Origin: Trichosphaerium sp. ATCC 40318
Lineage: Eukaryota; Discosea; Flabellinia; Trichosidae
DNA length: 64,000 nt
NCBI GenBank assembly: GCA_038496445.1
Contig: JALMLS010000420.1
Location: 186,001 to 250,000, forward strand
Direction: 5' to 3'
Position 1 is the first letter of the stretch. Every line of letters starts with the position of its first letter. The notes under the pieces are model-generated. The model had not been told where the DNA came from. It was given only the letters and a program-made list of their open reading frames with translations, and did not search any database. The translations under genes and the position numbers were made by a program. This document shows, one piece after another, positions 1 to 10,916 of this stretch.

Positions 1-814
1 TGATAACACGTGGGCTTACACATGCAATAGAATCAAAAAAACTGATTTTGATAAGTTCATATCGAAATGCAAACAAAAAGGAATGACAGTTCATTCGGGC
101 CTTTGTGGTGTTCTTTTCGAAACTCTTCAAGAAGAACTTGGGCTAAAGAGTGGATTTAAACTAGCTGTCAGTACACCCGCAAGTTCTAGGAAGCTGTTGA
201 ATATACCAAAGACTGCGCTTGGTCCTTATATCACTTATTACAATCCTGTCTTTTTGATAAAAGAAGGAAACACTTGTTGGGATTACGGCAAGCAGGCACG
301 ATTATCAAAAGAGTTGGTGAATGGTGGTGAATCTAATATTGCATAGGTTGGTGTTTGTAATAAGAAAAACGTCCCAGCAAAAACTCTTCCTAACTGGTAC
401 ACTACACTTGGCATCGCTGATTTATTTACCCTGAGTAAGTAAATGTTACAAAACTTTTTATTTAAACATTATCAGTTGGTTACCCTCTGGCCCGTGAGAC
501 TATAAATAAGAACTCTGGGAGGGCTCCACATACTCTTCTTTCCAATGTTGGTATCATTGATGCCGAAAAGACATTTAACAACAGACTTGACTTCAAAGAG
601 TACTACTTTGGATCAGGTAAGTATTTTTCTCTTGTTATTGTTGTATTTGATATTAAGACTCAAAAAAGGTCGAAGAGGCACTGGTGAAATATTCCAGATG
701 TTTGTTGTAACATGGGGAGGAGATTTATGCGTATCATCACAATGGATAGAACCGTTCATGAGTGCTGAGGCAGCAAAGAAGATAGCCACAAAATTTTGTT
801 CAAGAATAAATTAG
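1..814 (+). CDS. Condensation-type acyltransferase, 3' end (partial)
   Basis: The gene enters from outside the window, open from base 2. Four exons can be joined: about 2-303, 352-436, 475-615 and 669-814, stop TAG at 812-814. The second donor is GTAAGT. Each join restores a continuous frame (for example IGYPLARETINKNSG after the intron ending near 474). The reading resembles the C-terminal half of the HxxxD condensation/alcohol acyltransferase superfamily: an alternating segment around residues 20-60 (KCKQKGMTVHSGLCGVLFET, then FKLAVSTPASSR and LGPYITYY), and a late VVTWGGDLCVSSQWIEPFM strand. The catalytic HxxxD half lies upstream and is not visible. Known members transfer acyl groups from CoA or carrier proteins to alcohols or amines; the substrate here cannot be told. 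The boundary of the 303-352 intron is ambiguous (AG at 334 or 352, both in frame). Confidence 0.6.
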
Positions 815-1174
815 TGAACTTCGGTTTATGTTACAAAGTTTTCACTGGCTACAATGATCGATTTATTCTTTCAAGGATGAAAGACAATGCATCTTAGTGG
901 CTGCATAACGCGCATTAGGATAATAAACAGTTACAACTGCAGAATTTTGTGTTCTGTTACAAACATTATATTCATTGCTTTCACGTGCTACTAAACCTGT
1001 TTTTATCATTTTTCACAAAATGTACCAATGTAGACATAATAATAGTTCGTCATTTGATTAATATAATTTTATTCTATCCATAATAATAGGTAGTTAACTT
1101 TTTTTTGGAAAATGTCTTTGAATCTACTCGTTAACAATAATGTAAATTTTTTTTTTCATGTCTTTTTTTTCCTT
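815..1174. other. Intergenic, convergent gene ends
   Basis: AT-rich spacer between the 3' end of the acyltransferase (+) and the 3' end of the AP-4 mu gene (-). It holds several T-tracts and one CACGTG site near 982. No gene is seen in it. Confidence 0.6.
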
Positions 1175-3235
1175 TCAACTCAAGTTTGAGTCAACACGTG
1201 ATTGGTATGAATTTGTAAGAGTTACTGTGCGGACCCAACGGAAAGGTTCTTTACCATTGACACCCTCAGAAGGGTTGGCAAGGCGAAGATATAAAATTTT
1301 CAAGTTAGAAGTGCTGAAAGTGGGCACTTCAAACTTAAGGCTGTTAAAAGTTAGATTTAAGTCATTTTGCGCTTGTAGTATACTAAAACCGTACCATATA
1401 GGTCCTATTTCTGCTTTTGCTTGATTATTAAAACCTGGATGGCCAAGGTTGATCTTAATTCTGCAAATATGTTCGTCACCACCACGAAATTTTCTAACAA
1501 GCCACAACATTCTTTTTTCTTTCTCCAAGTATTCACATTCTTGGTTTCTCGCGTCCAAGTCCATTTCACAGCTCGCACTAAATTCATATTATAAATAAGC
1601 CATGATACAAAGAGATAACGAAGGACAGGACAGGAATTGATGAAGGGCAAGTCTCAAAGAAAGACAAAAGTGTAACAAAAAAGAAGGAATAAAAAAAAAC
1701 CTCAACGAACCTTTCTGTTATTTGTGGTAACCTGCAAGAACACAATACGTTGCTAGCCGTCTTATCACTTGGTAAATCAGCTCGAATCTATACAAAATGA
1801 ATAATAAAACCCTCCACAAGCAAGGCAATTCTGTCTTTGAATTTTTAACCAGAAGAGTTTGTTCACCTTTACAACTACATCTACTGAGCCTCCACCAAGA
1901 TCAGATACGTATGGAAATACTCGAAAAGGCGGTGCAAATTTATCAGATACATGATACTTCATTAAGAAAATCTCGCCATTTGGTGGTGCAAACACCAATT
2001 CTCTAAAACTAAAAAAAATATATGTGATCAACTTCAGCGCATCTGATTGACTGAGTGGTTGTACCTATCCCAATTTGTGAAATCAATACAATCATGGAAC
2101 CTGCATTGCTCTATACAAGGTGTTTGGCTGTTAACAGGACTCAGAGTACTCATTGGACCGACTTGTAAGTCAGGACTCAATCCAAGTCTGTTATTCAAAA
2201 AAAAAAGTTAATACAATCCATTAAAACCACCACAAGGTTTCTGTGTACCTTAGAGTTGGTGAACCGTGTAAATATGTTTTCAGCTTTAAAACGCCATCAA
2301 TTTCTCTTGTAACAGGTATTCCCTAAATCGAAGGTTTTACAATCTCGTCAAAACTACCAAAAAAAAAAGAGCAAAAAAAGAGTTATGGATATACCTCCGA
2401 ATTAAATGTAACTGTAATGTATTCAAATAGGTCCAAGTAAAGCTCGTTATGCTTGTTCGTTGTTAAAACTGTCTTATTAGCGTTTTGTGAGGCAGTAGTC
2501 TTGTTTTTCTAAAAATTTGTGTTACACACATGTCAAGTGTCAAACTAACTGTGAATGTGCGTCACTTACTCTACCAACCCATGGCTGTGCCGCGCTAGTC
2601 TCTGATACACCTTGGGTCGCTATTGACTCATTCTGTATAAAAGGTTTTATCATTTCCGTCCTACAAGCTTGTGGGTATCCAAAATCGAGTGCCTGCGCGT
2701 AATTAGAATTACAGGGAGTCTTTAAACGGAAATCTGATGGAATTATTTCCGTTGGTGTACTTCATCTATAATTTCGTATACAAGCGAGAAATTGACTCTG
2801 ATGGCCTAATTGAAGGTTAAAGAGTTATTATAGAGAGTTTACGTGCCTCTTCTGATAATACACCGCAATAATCCTTTATAAGTTGTGAAATACAACAAAG
2901 GAACTCCACGCCTACTGCTGGAGACACATTTTGATCAGTCACAAAAACAAAATACATTCCCTTTCGAAACATGTTTATAAATGATCTTTCCATTAGCCTC
3001 TAAACGCGTTTTAGATACATATAGACCAATGCTTACGAATATTGGAACAGCTTTTGCTTTAACTTCCTTGTAAAACATTTCTGTGAGGTCTTTAATGTTT
3101 GCATTACGAACTTGCGCGTTAAGGAAGCAACGTAGGCAGTTTACGAAAGTTTTTAGTTGTCAAAATGTGTAGGATACAGTCACGCATTATTAGACAGTCC
3201 CCATGAGCGCTCACAATAAAGAAGTGAGTAAACAT
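1175..3235 (-). CDS. AP4M1: AP-4 adaptor complex mu subunit
   Basis: Medium chain of a heterotetrameric clathrin-type adaptor that selects cargo in post-Golgi and endosomal vesicles. Ten or so exons join into a full mu chain. The N-terminal longin part reads MFTHFFIVSAHGDCLIMRDF, then MFRKGMYFVFVTDQNVSPAV and QLIKDYCGVLSEEAIRVNF. The C-terminal mu-homology domain includes NELYLDLFEYITVTFNSE, FAPPNGEIFLMKYHVSDKF, PFRVFPYV and the closing FEVPTFSTSNLKILYLRLAN plus RWVRTVTLTNSYQSRV. The motif PPNGEIFLMKYHVSD with a following DLPSDKTASNV fits mu-4 better than mu-1 or mu-2; that subtype is my inference. The start ATG (3233-3235) gives the canonical mu N-terminus. The join YCGVLSEE/AIRVNF requires a GC-AG intron at 2806-2846; any GT donor breaks the frame. 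The last intron (about 1600-1705) is short and its acceptor gives TESASCEMD. Confidence 0.88.
2806..2846 (-). other. GC-AG intron in AP-4 mu gene
   Basis: The donor on the minus strand is GAG|GCACGTAAAC and the acceptor is TTAG|GCC. Using it joins the conserved mu-chain segment VLSEE to AIRVNFSLVYEIIDE in frame. The overlapping GT (GCAC|GTAAAC) shifts the frame by one and reaches a stop soon after. Confidence 0.75.
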
Positions 3236-3427
3236 ACTATTCACTACAGCTTTTGGTGCGCCATTAGCTTGTTACACTTGAAGACATTTTAAGTCATACT
3301 ATTTTTTTTGTTCTCTTTACTCACTTAACCTAATTTCAAAGCATCACATTGTTGCACAAGGGAAAGAAAAGAAAAGGCCTTAGAAATGAAGGATGATGCT
3401 CGGCACGTTTATTTGGCACGTGATAAG

Positions 3428-5325
3428 TTACTTAAATTTAGGATAAATCAAGTTGACTTGATCAGTTACAGGGTCAATGCCTGGTAGCTTGTTCGCCGCC
3501 TCTTCGTACTTTGTATCCTAAACTCGATTATCTACATGCGTGGTGTTATTTTTAATCGTACTTTATAGGCTACAGAAGCTATCCTGAGGATATTGAAGTA
3601 AGAACCAATGCATTGATCCACCGATGTAATGATGCATCCATTTTTTGGTAAAAACGGAACAACTTGCTGGAGAGTCCATGGTTTTTTAAGTTCAATGTAA
3701 GGAAGTTGCCATTCAAGAGCTAGCTTTATGCGAGAATCCCTTGCGAATAATACATTAATAATAAGTCTAGAGGTAAAACGGCGTACCAGATGTGAGTATC
3801 GTAGTATTCGGCTAGTTTACCAAGATGGAAAAAAGCATTCAAGCAAAACTCATTGTACGACCAAGATTTTGTCCTTGCGTCTTCCATTGGTAACTGACCA
3901 TTGTCAGTAATCTGGGCATTAACACGTTTGTCCAAAGCATCCTAAAACATGTGTTACACAACCTTTTTTTGAGGAAAGTAAAAGCAAACTACCTTTGCTA
4001 TCTTGCTTGCTGTTTTATCATCTCCAACATGTGCTGCAATGAACCCGAGTTGAACGTCGTACCTGATTTAGTTAGTGCTAAAAAACAATATAAGATGGTG
4101 GCATTGTACCAGACACCATGATTATTAGTAGCATTGGCTTCTTCTTTACCGAGGTCACTAGTACGTAGCCAATCGTCGAAATCTTTGAACCAATCTTTAA
4201 GCTCCTTTCGTTTTGTTTAGTTTCAAAAACAGCAAATGAAGAGAGCCTTTACCTCATGTTGTTTACTAGACCATTTGCTTGATAGAGCTAGGACAGATGC
4301 TGCGTCAAGCATCTCAGGAAAGTAATGAGAATCGATAATAGCTCCGTGTTCTCCGTTAGATACACCAGGTATGAAATGACCAAAGCTGAATTAACACTCG
4401 GTTAGAATAGTGTCTGGCTCTGCTAAGTTTACTCACTTTAGGTTGGGATTCATCTTTGTTGTCTTATTGAGGAACCATGTATCCAAAAATAACGCTGCCC
4501 TTTCGGCGAACATATCATTATCGGTGTAGTACCATCCTAGCACAGTGTCACTCAAAAAAGTATTTAAATACCGTAAGAGTACCTAGTGAGAGAGATATAA
4601 CTGCGGTTGTCATATTCAATAGGCCGTCGTGATCGTACTTATGCAAATCTGGATTTACATACCCGTCATGATGTACCTCAAAAAAGAAATAAGTATCTTT
4701 CAAATAATGAGGAAAAAAAAGAAAAACAAAGGAATAAAATTTTGACATAATGTACCCACGGTAATCCAGTCTTGTTATCACAAGCAACACTACAAACAAG
4801 AGTAAGTATAACTTTCTCAGAGGTCATAAAATTTTTGTCTCTTCGTTAACACGTGATAAAAATAGGAAAACAGCACGAGTTTAGAGTGAAATCAGGTGGA
4901 AATGTCAATTTCGTTCTGAGGTCGCTCGTAAATACTTACAGTGCTTCGGATGGAGGTGGAACAATCGCATTACAAGGCCAGTAGTATTTGTCAAGAGACA
5001 CATAATCATGTTTATCGCCACTTGGTGGAACGGTAGGCTTAGTCATAACAGTCCAAGGTCCTACGAAATAGGTAAGCACGCAAAACAAGTAAAAGCACGT
5101 GATATACTAACCTTGATGCATCCAGTTGGTCGCACGAACTGTTAATGCTTCAACAGCTCGTTTCATATCCGAGTCACCTTCTTTGTACAGTTTCTTCAAC
5201 GAAACAAGGTCTGAGCCCTTCCATAGTATCGTACTTGGTTCTGCGAGGGGTGCGTCGTTATTTATTTGTAAAGATTGAATACATGATAATAACAGCAACA
5301 GGCTAACGCAATACAGAGTTTTCAT
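3428..5325 (-). CDS. Secreted alginate-lyase-family protein
   Basis: Predicted secreted protein of the Pfam Alginate_lyase group (PL5-like alpha/alpha toroid), which cleaves uronate-containing polysaccharides by beta-elimination. A signal peptide opens the protein (MKTLYCVSLLLLLSCIQSLQ). Nine or ten exons then give the family landmarks in order: PPSGDKHDYVSLDKYYWPC, a short DGYVNPDLHKYDHDG segment, FIPGVSNGEHGAIIDSHYFP, NNHGVWYDVQLGF (catalytic NNH region), and ARTKSWSYNEFCLNAFFHLG with AEYYDTHIW. Introns carry donors GTTAGT, GTAAGT, GTACAT, GTGAGT and GTACGC. The stop is TAA at 3428-3430. Substrate specificity is not proven; the family also contains enzymes on other polyuronides. In a eukaryote this family is unusual, and the dense introns show long residence if it was acquired. 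The next gene downstream, AP-4 mu, is on the same strand but functionally unrelated. Confidence 0.85.
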
Positions 5326-6250
5326 TTGTTTTACTGCGAGACGGAAAATTCTTTTGATATTTTTCCGCCATTACTTAAGTAATGTCATAGCTTAATAACC
5401 CTCGCACGGAATGACAACCTCAAATTTTACGACCTAACTAAAGTAGTCAGTATAAAAACATCGCTAGAAAAGTTACTCAGAGTTTACAAAACGATCAACG
5501 CCTTCAAAATTAAAAAAAAGCCTCAGAAAATGTGAATGAAAAAAACTTGAGGTATATGAACGAGTCTAGAAAACGTGGTTTAGTGGCACGTGAGCCAATA
5601 ATGATGTCTCGTTTCAGAATATGATTGTAATACAGTCGATTTACTGCCGCTTGTATAGCTCAAAGCCCTCTCAACGGAGGTAGTTTGCGAATGATATTGA
5701 TGAAAGAAATATTGAGCTCCTGGCTGTTATTTATGCAATGATACAAGGCTAAGAAATTGCCAAAAAAACGACACGATTCCTGTTTTTTCACCAGATCTTG
5801 ATTAGTATTTGTGCATAATTCAAAGCATTGTGTCATTTTATGTACAAGAATTCAAGTAGTTCAAAAGTGACTCTTAGAAAGGTCAAAAGGAATGATAACA
5901 ATTAGTTTCGCACAAAGTCCAATATATCACGAGAACCGTGCAAAATTCACGTGCATTCTCATTGTTTTAGCAAAAGAAAAGAACCTATGAAAATGATTCT
6001 TTTTGCACGTGTTAGCTTTTTATAAAAAAAGGACCAATCAGCTTTGACATCCTTCACACTAAGTTTATATCAAAAAATCAGCAAATACCAGAACTATGCA
6101 CCTCCTGCTGGTTACTTGGGATGTAAGCTAAACAAAGAAGCCTAACCTCCGTACAATACTCCTTTTTTTTCTTCAAACAACAGTTTTGTTCTCGAAATCG
6201 TACATCACATTGCTTCTTGAAAGAATCCTCTAGTACTTATCTCGATTTTT
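5326..6250. other. Intergenic, 5' side of alginate-lyase gene
   Basis: AT-rich DNA upstream of the alginate-lyase gene. It contains three CACGTG sites (near 5588, 5949 and 6006), which may be promoter-proximal for that gene. No convincing open frame is present. Confidence 0.5.
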
Positions 6251-6740
6251 AGTAACGCTACCCTTAGTTCAGGCGTTAAATGTCTAAGATCCTTCTTCAT
6301 AGAGGTGATGGCGTTTCACCTCTTTTGTTAGGTAACTGCAGCAAACTGCCACATCAGACGTAACATCTACGTGAAGCTACCTTTAATTCGGGCGTTAGAT
6401 GCCGTAAGTCGCTCTTCAAAGCGGTGAAATGGCGTTTCACCTCTTTAGACAAATAACTGCAGCAAACTGCCACAGCTAACGTAACATCTACGTGAAGCTA
6501 CCCTTAATTCGGGTGTTAGATGCCGTAAGTCGCTCTTCAAAGCGGTGAAATGGCGTTTCACCTCTTTAGATAAATAGCTGCAGCAAACTGCCACAGCTAA
6601 CGTAACATCTACGTGAAGCTACCTTTAATTCGGGCGTTAGATGCCGTAAGTCGCTCTTCAAAGCGGTGAAATGGCGTTTCACCTCTTTAGATAAATAGCT
6701 GCAGCAAACTGCCACAGCTGAGGTACTTTTTACGTGTAAT
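6251..6740. repeat. Tandem array, about 121 bp unit, four copies
   Basis: Four head-to-tail copies begin near 6257, 6376, 6497 and 6618, with steps of 119, 121 and 121 bp. Copies 2-4 are nearly identical; copy 1 is diverged. A lone unit start (AGTAACGCTACCC) recurs at 6971. Each unit holds an inverted repeat, GGTGAAA-TGGCG-TTTCACC, and a copy of CTGCAGCAAACTGCCAC. In copy 1 the arms differ but remain paired (GAGGTGA / TTCACCTC). Frames through the array on the minus strand are a by-product of the repeat. Confidence 0.85.
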
Positions 6741-7592
6741 AATACACGTAAGATAACTTCTAGCGGAAATGCTAGAAAATAAACAGCTGATTGCACGTAG
6801 GAAATATATGGTTGAAAGATCTCTTTTGTTGCATGGTCGGTTGAGAATAGCAATTGGCATGCAGGATTTTTTGGCCATGATAACAACACAGTACCACACC
6901 CGTTCTGGTAATCTCGCAGCAAATGTTGTGTTGGTTCGACACCAACTAAATGCTAACATTCGAGCGTTTAAGTAACGCTACCCGTAATTCTCTGAAATCT
7001 AGATTGTTGAACAAAATTTACAAATTTCTTCGCTTTTCTAAAAAGATTTACGCCTAAGCATTCAAGATTGTAATACCAGACATTACGACAAAGCCTTCCT
7101 TATAATAGCTCTTCTTATAATAACTTACTCAATCACCAAAAAATTCATACTATAAGACAAACCACAATAGCTCTTCATAATAACTTGATTCAACCAATCG
7201 TTCTTTAAAAAACACAGTGACTTCCAAGTTGACTGTGTTTTAAAATACTTTACGTTTAATGGCTAGTAAGTACAATTACAACTTCCGCCTGTAAATTCAG
7301 CCTATGTGGAATGGCTAGTCAATACGTTTGTATTGACATAGTTAACTGTACAAGTTAACCAGTGTCGTAACGAGTGATGGCATAATAAATAACCACTTTC
7401 AACTCAAACTGACTTGGTTTTTTTTTATTTGTCACCAAATGAACAAAGATAACTTGGGTGTTTAGTTTTATTTGCTTAGACGTTTCCATTCCTTTGTTTT
7501 GATTTTATTGCCAATTATTTTAACCAAAAACACGTTTTTCCTTTTTTGGTATGCATCTCGAAAAGGAGAGAAAAATTGTGAAATAAAAATTT
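6741..7592. other. Gene-poor spacer after the tandem array
   Basis: AT-rich DNA between the array and the small ORF at 7593. A lone fragment of the array unit lies at 6971-6995. A direct repeat of AATAGCTCTTC(TT)ATAATAACTT occurs near 7110 and 7165. No supported gene. Confidence 0.45.
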
Positions 7593-7823
7593 ATGAGAGC
7601 AACCACTAGCGTTACTATTTTTTTTATAGTCGCTGTTTTTTCGTCCCAATGTATGGAGACTAGGAATCTGTCTCCTGTTTACACTTCCGCCAACAATTTG
7701 CAGAAAAATGCTATCACAGCATGTAGGAGCAGGGTTGAAGGTTATGAGACTAGATGTTGTCAGCCAAACACTAACAAACGGCTTGCTTTTTTGTTAAAAT
7801 TGTTGTTTGCTAAACCCACGTGA
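7593..7823 (+). CDS. Possible small secreted cysteine-containing protein
   Basis: A 76-codon frame with a good secretory leader (MRATTSVTIFFIVAVFSSQC) followed by about 55 residues with four further cysteines (including CRSRVEGYETRCC). No intron is needed. I recognise no family. It could be a short effector-like secreted peptide, the first exon of a longer gene, or a chance frame; the leader is the only real evidence. The stop codon overlaps a CACGTG site (CCCACGTGA). Confidence 0.35.
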   Translation: MRATTSVTIFFIVAVFSSQCMETRNLSPVYTSANNLQKNAITACRSRVEGYETRCCQPNTNKRLAFLLKLLFAKPT

Positions 7824-7991
7824 CATTGAAGTAATCCAATATCCTTTACCACCAGATCCTTTTGAAATGTTGTATGTTCTATTTCTGTATTTAAATTATT
7901 GATGGTTAGTAGTGATGGAACATAAGCAAACAACCAAGTATTACAATTAAAAGATACTTTTTTTTATTTCTTTTCCGCTTTTGGTTATGGG

Positions 7992-9360
7992 TTACAGTAG
8001 TCTCGCGTTTAAGATTGCCTGATATTGTTCAGGTATCTCTTGTAGTGCCATTAATGCAAAATTAGCTTCTTGAGCCTCAGAAGTATCAGACCAAGATAAG
8101 ACACGGCTAAATTCAACAAACTGAAAATTATCAAAATTTCTGGAAGGAAGTCCATCATCAAACTAAACCATTTGACGTTAGTGTACATCTATATATAATC
8201 ATATAATTGATCCATACCTCTTCCATAGTATCCCAAGGACCATCGCCAACACCAACTAGAGTAATTGGTAAGCATAAATTAGCAAGTACAAAAAACATTA
8301 CCAAGAATTATAGAAAGTGGATAATTTGATGCTTCTACAATGGCCCTTCTTGTCTCGGATTCTGCCTTACAATAATCGCCATCAGGAGTAACTACTCAAA
8401 TATTAGTCGATTAAATTCTTTAATTGTCAAAAACGTGATTGACACGTGACAAGAATAAAACGTTTTGTAAGTACCTTGTCCGTCAGCAATGATAACTAAA
8501 ATGTGATAGCTTCTTTCTTGTTTAATTATTTCAATTGCCTTTCGTATGATAGGTGCAAAACTCGTAGGTCCTGCCATATTTACAGATGGTGTTATTTCAG
8601 CGTAGCGTGTCAACACTTGCTCAAAACCCTACAATCCAAGAGTTTGACCTTATCCAAAATACAAAAAGAAAAAAAATTATAAAGTCCATCACACGTTTTA
8701 ACATACTTGACAGGTACGATCAGGAAAGAAAGGAAATACCGTCTTATCATTTGTAGTTTTGTCTCCGAACCCAAACCTAAAATTTAAAAGAGTGAGTACA
8801 CAACCAAGCCCAGCAAGGCGCAATTTTCATGAAATTACAATAAAGTTAATTGAAAAAGTGAAATTGTAGGAAAGGTGTTTTAACGCGTACACTGGGATCA
8901 TATTATCGTCATCAAACGCCTTGGAGTGATATTGAGAATTGCTGAATTGGAGAAAGTGCAAAAAATAGTGCGTACCTCTAACGTCTTTCCTAGGATACGT
9001 ATAACTTGCTGGTACGGATTTAGGTGACCCAGATTTGTATTGTGTAGGTTTTGGCCGTTAAATGTTTTTTTTCCAGCAGTTTGATTAGAAATAGTATAAT
9101 CTATACCTATATAACAGTTTAACACGAAGAAGCGCATTAACGGGTAAACCCACTAACCAATAATTAAATCTGAGCTCTCAAGGCCTGAAACAATATTAGA
9201 TTACGCATCACTACGGTGAAACGGTACCCGCTTTGCGTAATGCGTCTTGAACTTGTTCAACAGATTCATATTTGTCAAGAATTGCTTCAAACTTCTGTAC
9301 AGGTGGTCGAGACGCAGCTGGAGCGTGACTCTTATGCTTCCTACTCGATTTATTTCCCAT
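7992..9360 (-). CDS. Copine/RGLG-type VWA-domain protein, N-myristoylation motif
   Basis: Protein of the copine/RGLG group (von Willebrand A-like copine domain), which in plants and animals acts in membrane-linked signalling or ubiquitination. The N-terminus MGNKSSRKHKS matches the N-myristoylation pattern with following basic residues, so plasma-membrane attachment is likely. Exons then read GLESSDLIIGIDYTISN (MIDAS-type DxTxSN), HLNPYQQVIRILGKTLE, DDDNMIPVYAFGFGD, FPDRTCQGFEQVLTRYAEI, LAGPTSFAP-like MAGPTSFAPIIRKAIEI, YHILVIIADGQV, YPLSIILVGVGDGPWDTMEE and FVEFSRVL. It ends ALMALQEIPEQYQAILNARLL at 7992. Plant RGLG proteins carry a C-terminal RING finger; none is visible here, so ligase activity is not supported. 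Six or so introns, several with donors GTACCG or GTACGC. Confidence 0.85.
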
Positions 9361-9607
9361 TTTATTAAATGGTCATGTAGTTTCTTTAACAGATTGTAAT
9401 GCGCTTCACTGACTCTAACTACTCAGTGTAATAACGATGGGCGGTTTAAAACGTAGTTTAATAATACAATACATGGCGTGGCGTTTTCAGTGAGAGAAAA
9501 CAAAATAACCTGGTTTGGGAATAGTGACGAAATGAGCTGTTGTTACCGATCTCTGGAGAACGGTAGTAGTAAAATTGACCACATTGCAACCGCTCCTTGC
9601 ACCGCAG
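9361..9607. other. Short intergenic, copine promoter side
   Basis: Spacer between the 3' end of the small membrane protein gene and the 5' end of the copine-like gene, both on the minus strand. It would hold the copine promoter. No motif stands out. Confidence 0.4.
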
Positions 9608-10074
9608 CTACAGAGAAAGCGCCATAACTACTCGTTTGTTAGTTCGCAATCTTGTTTGATTTGTAGAGTGATGACTACGCTTCGTTATGCAGTTTGACGC
9701 GGTAATGGCCGTTTCGGAGTGATTTTTATAAAAAACGTACTGGTAGCATAGTAATGCAATGTAAGAGTACGTTCCAGCGTTTAAATACAATTGCCACTGT
9801 CTTTGCCATGATAAATCGGAGGTTAACGCAAATAAGTTTGAACCACTAATCATTGCGTATAACTACAAGTGATGCGTAAGAAAACGTGGGCAAAGCTGTG
9901 TAAACAACGTACTTGACCCATAGCCCGAATTAGAAATATTGATTCTACATTGGTGTTCTGAACACCAATAGCGTTTGCAACCTGTCCAGGTACCAGTACT
10001 GCGCTTAAACATAATGGTACACTTGCAAATGATATAGTCTTAAAGTAAACATCTCTAGACCGCAGTAGCTCCAT
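9608..10074 (-). CDS. Small multi-span membrane protein, unrecognised
   Basis: Two exons. The first starts at ATG 10074 (MELLRSRDVYFKTISFASVP) and ends at donor CAA|GTACGT. Joining to the acceptor TTGTAG gives RAMGQLYAMISGSNLFALT in frame. The protein has about 130 residues with hydrophobic segments near residues 12-30, 45-62 and 80-98 (YSYIALLCYQYVFYK) and a basic tail (TRLRTNKRVV). The pattern of an aromatic first span and a RAMGxLY second span recalls small DoxX/DUF4345-like membrane proteins, but I cannot assign a family. No function is claimed. Confidence 0.5.
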
Positions 10075-10207
10075 TAGGAGCTCTAAAACCGGTTTATTTT
10101 GCTATTTGTAACTGCCTGATTTACTTCTGTGGACCAACTTTCCTTTCTCGTCTATCGAATCAGTACATTTACGCCACGTAAATAAGAGTTCACCAAAACT
10201 GATAATA

Positions 10208-10723
10208 TCACCTTATCTTTATCCCACACTTATACATGAACGATTTCTTACCATCCAGAGGCAACATTATCTCTCTGATTCCGTGTAACATACCATCAAC
10301 GTAATTAGAGCGCTCAGACACAGTCTGTGCGCGTCCAGCAAACCTGTACTTTATCATTTCGCCTTCTAACCTTCCTTGCTTGTAGCTAGCAACCTTTTTT
10401 AATTTACCGTTGTTGTACCACTCCTTGTACTCTCCTTCCATCTTACCGTTTATAAAACGCACGTGTGCTGTCTTTGTATTATTGTAAACGTTGTACCGTT
10501 TGAATAAGCCATGTTTTGTAAAATTATGTGTATAACGCGTTGATAATGCTGTATACCTGCATAATAGCGGTAAAAGGATGTAAAAAGATGGGCTATGATC
10601 GGATATGATGAGTAGAACCTCTACAGGTAAGTCTAGGAGCGTAATGTCGATTTTTGTATCAACGCCTTCAAAAAAATAGTTAACCACCGCAGTTTCATTT
10701 GTAGACGTACAACTCAAGGACAT
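10208..10723 (-). CDS. F-box-like and MORN-repeat protein
   Basis: Single-exon frame; the first ATG in frame is at 10723 (MSLSCTSTNE). An F-box-like segment (ITLLDLPVEVLLIISDHSP) near residue 32 is followed by MORN/toxin_15-type repeats: FINGKMEGEYKEWYNNGKLK, SYKQGRLEGEMIKYR and YVDGMLHGIREIMLP. F-box proteins recruit targets to SCF ubiquitin ligases; NGxxxGxxxxWxxxGxL repeats are typical of MORN proteins. The same pairing of F-box and MORN repeats is common in large DNA viruses of protists and their hosts, so exchange with a virus is possible but unproven. No intron, unlike nearly all other genes here. Confidence 0.6.
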   Translation of the reverse strand: MSLSCTSTNETAVVNYFFEGVDTKIDITLLDLPVEVLLIISDHSPSFYILLPLLCRYTALSTRYTHNFTKHGLFKRYNVYNNTKTAHVRFINGKMEGEYKEWYNNGKLKKVASYKQGRLEGEMIKYRFAGRAQTVSERSNYVDGMLHGIREIMLPLDGKKSFMYKCGIKIR

Positions 10724-10867
10724 AGTGCGTAAAACGCTATTAATATCTGTGTTAAAGTAATAAACGCACAAATTGTATTAAAGTCTCCAACTTTCTTGTC
10801 TCTTTTAGAAAGAAGCTAACATAGTGTGTGGGACTAACAGCTTCCATATTTTGAAACTAAGCTACAC

Positions 10868-10879
10868 ACGTCACGTGAC
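10868..10879. promoter_or_regulatory. Palindromic CGTCACGTGACG, possible E-box
   Basis: A 12-bp perfect palindrome around CACGTG about 40 bp upstream of the DNRLRE gene start. CACGTG is the classic bHLH/bZIP binding core. The position fits a promoter element; the role is inferred. Confidence 0.4.
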
Positions 10880-10916
10880 GAGGTTTTTGATCTAAAAGAT
10901 AAATATTACTGATACA

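Noticed and set aside
1175-3235. Apparent frameshift between the third and fourth exons of the AP-4 mu gene
   Set aside because: Resolved by a GC-AG intron (2806-2846) that restores VLSEEAIRVNF.
6566-6975. Overlapping frames of 68-118 codons through and after the tandem array
   Set aside because: They are generated by the repeat unit and show no leader, domain or splice support.
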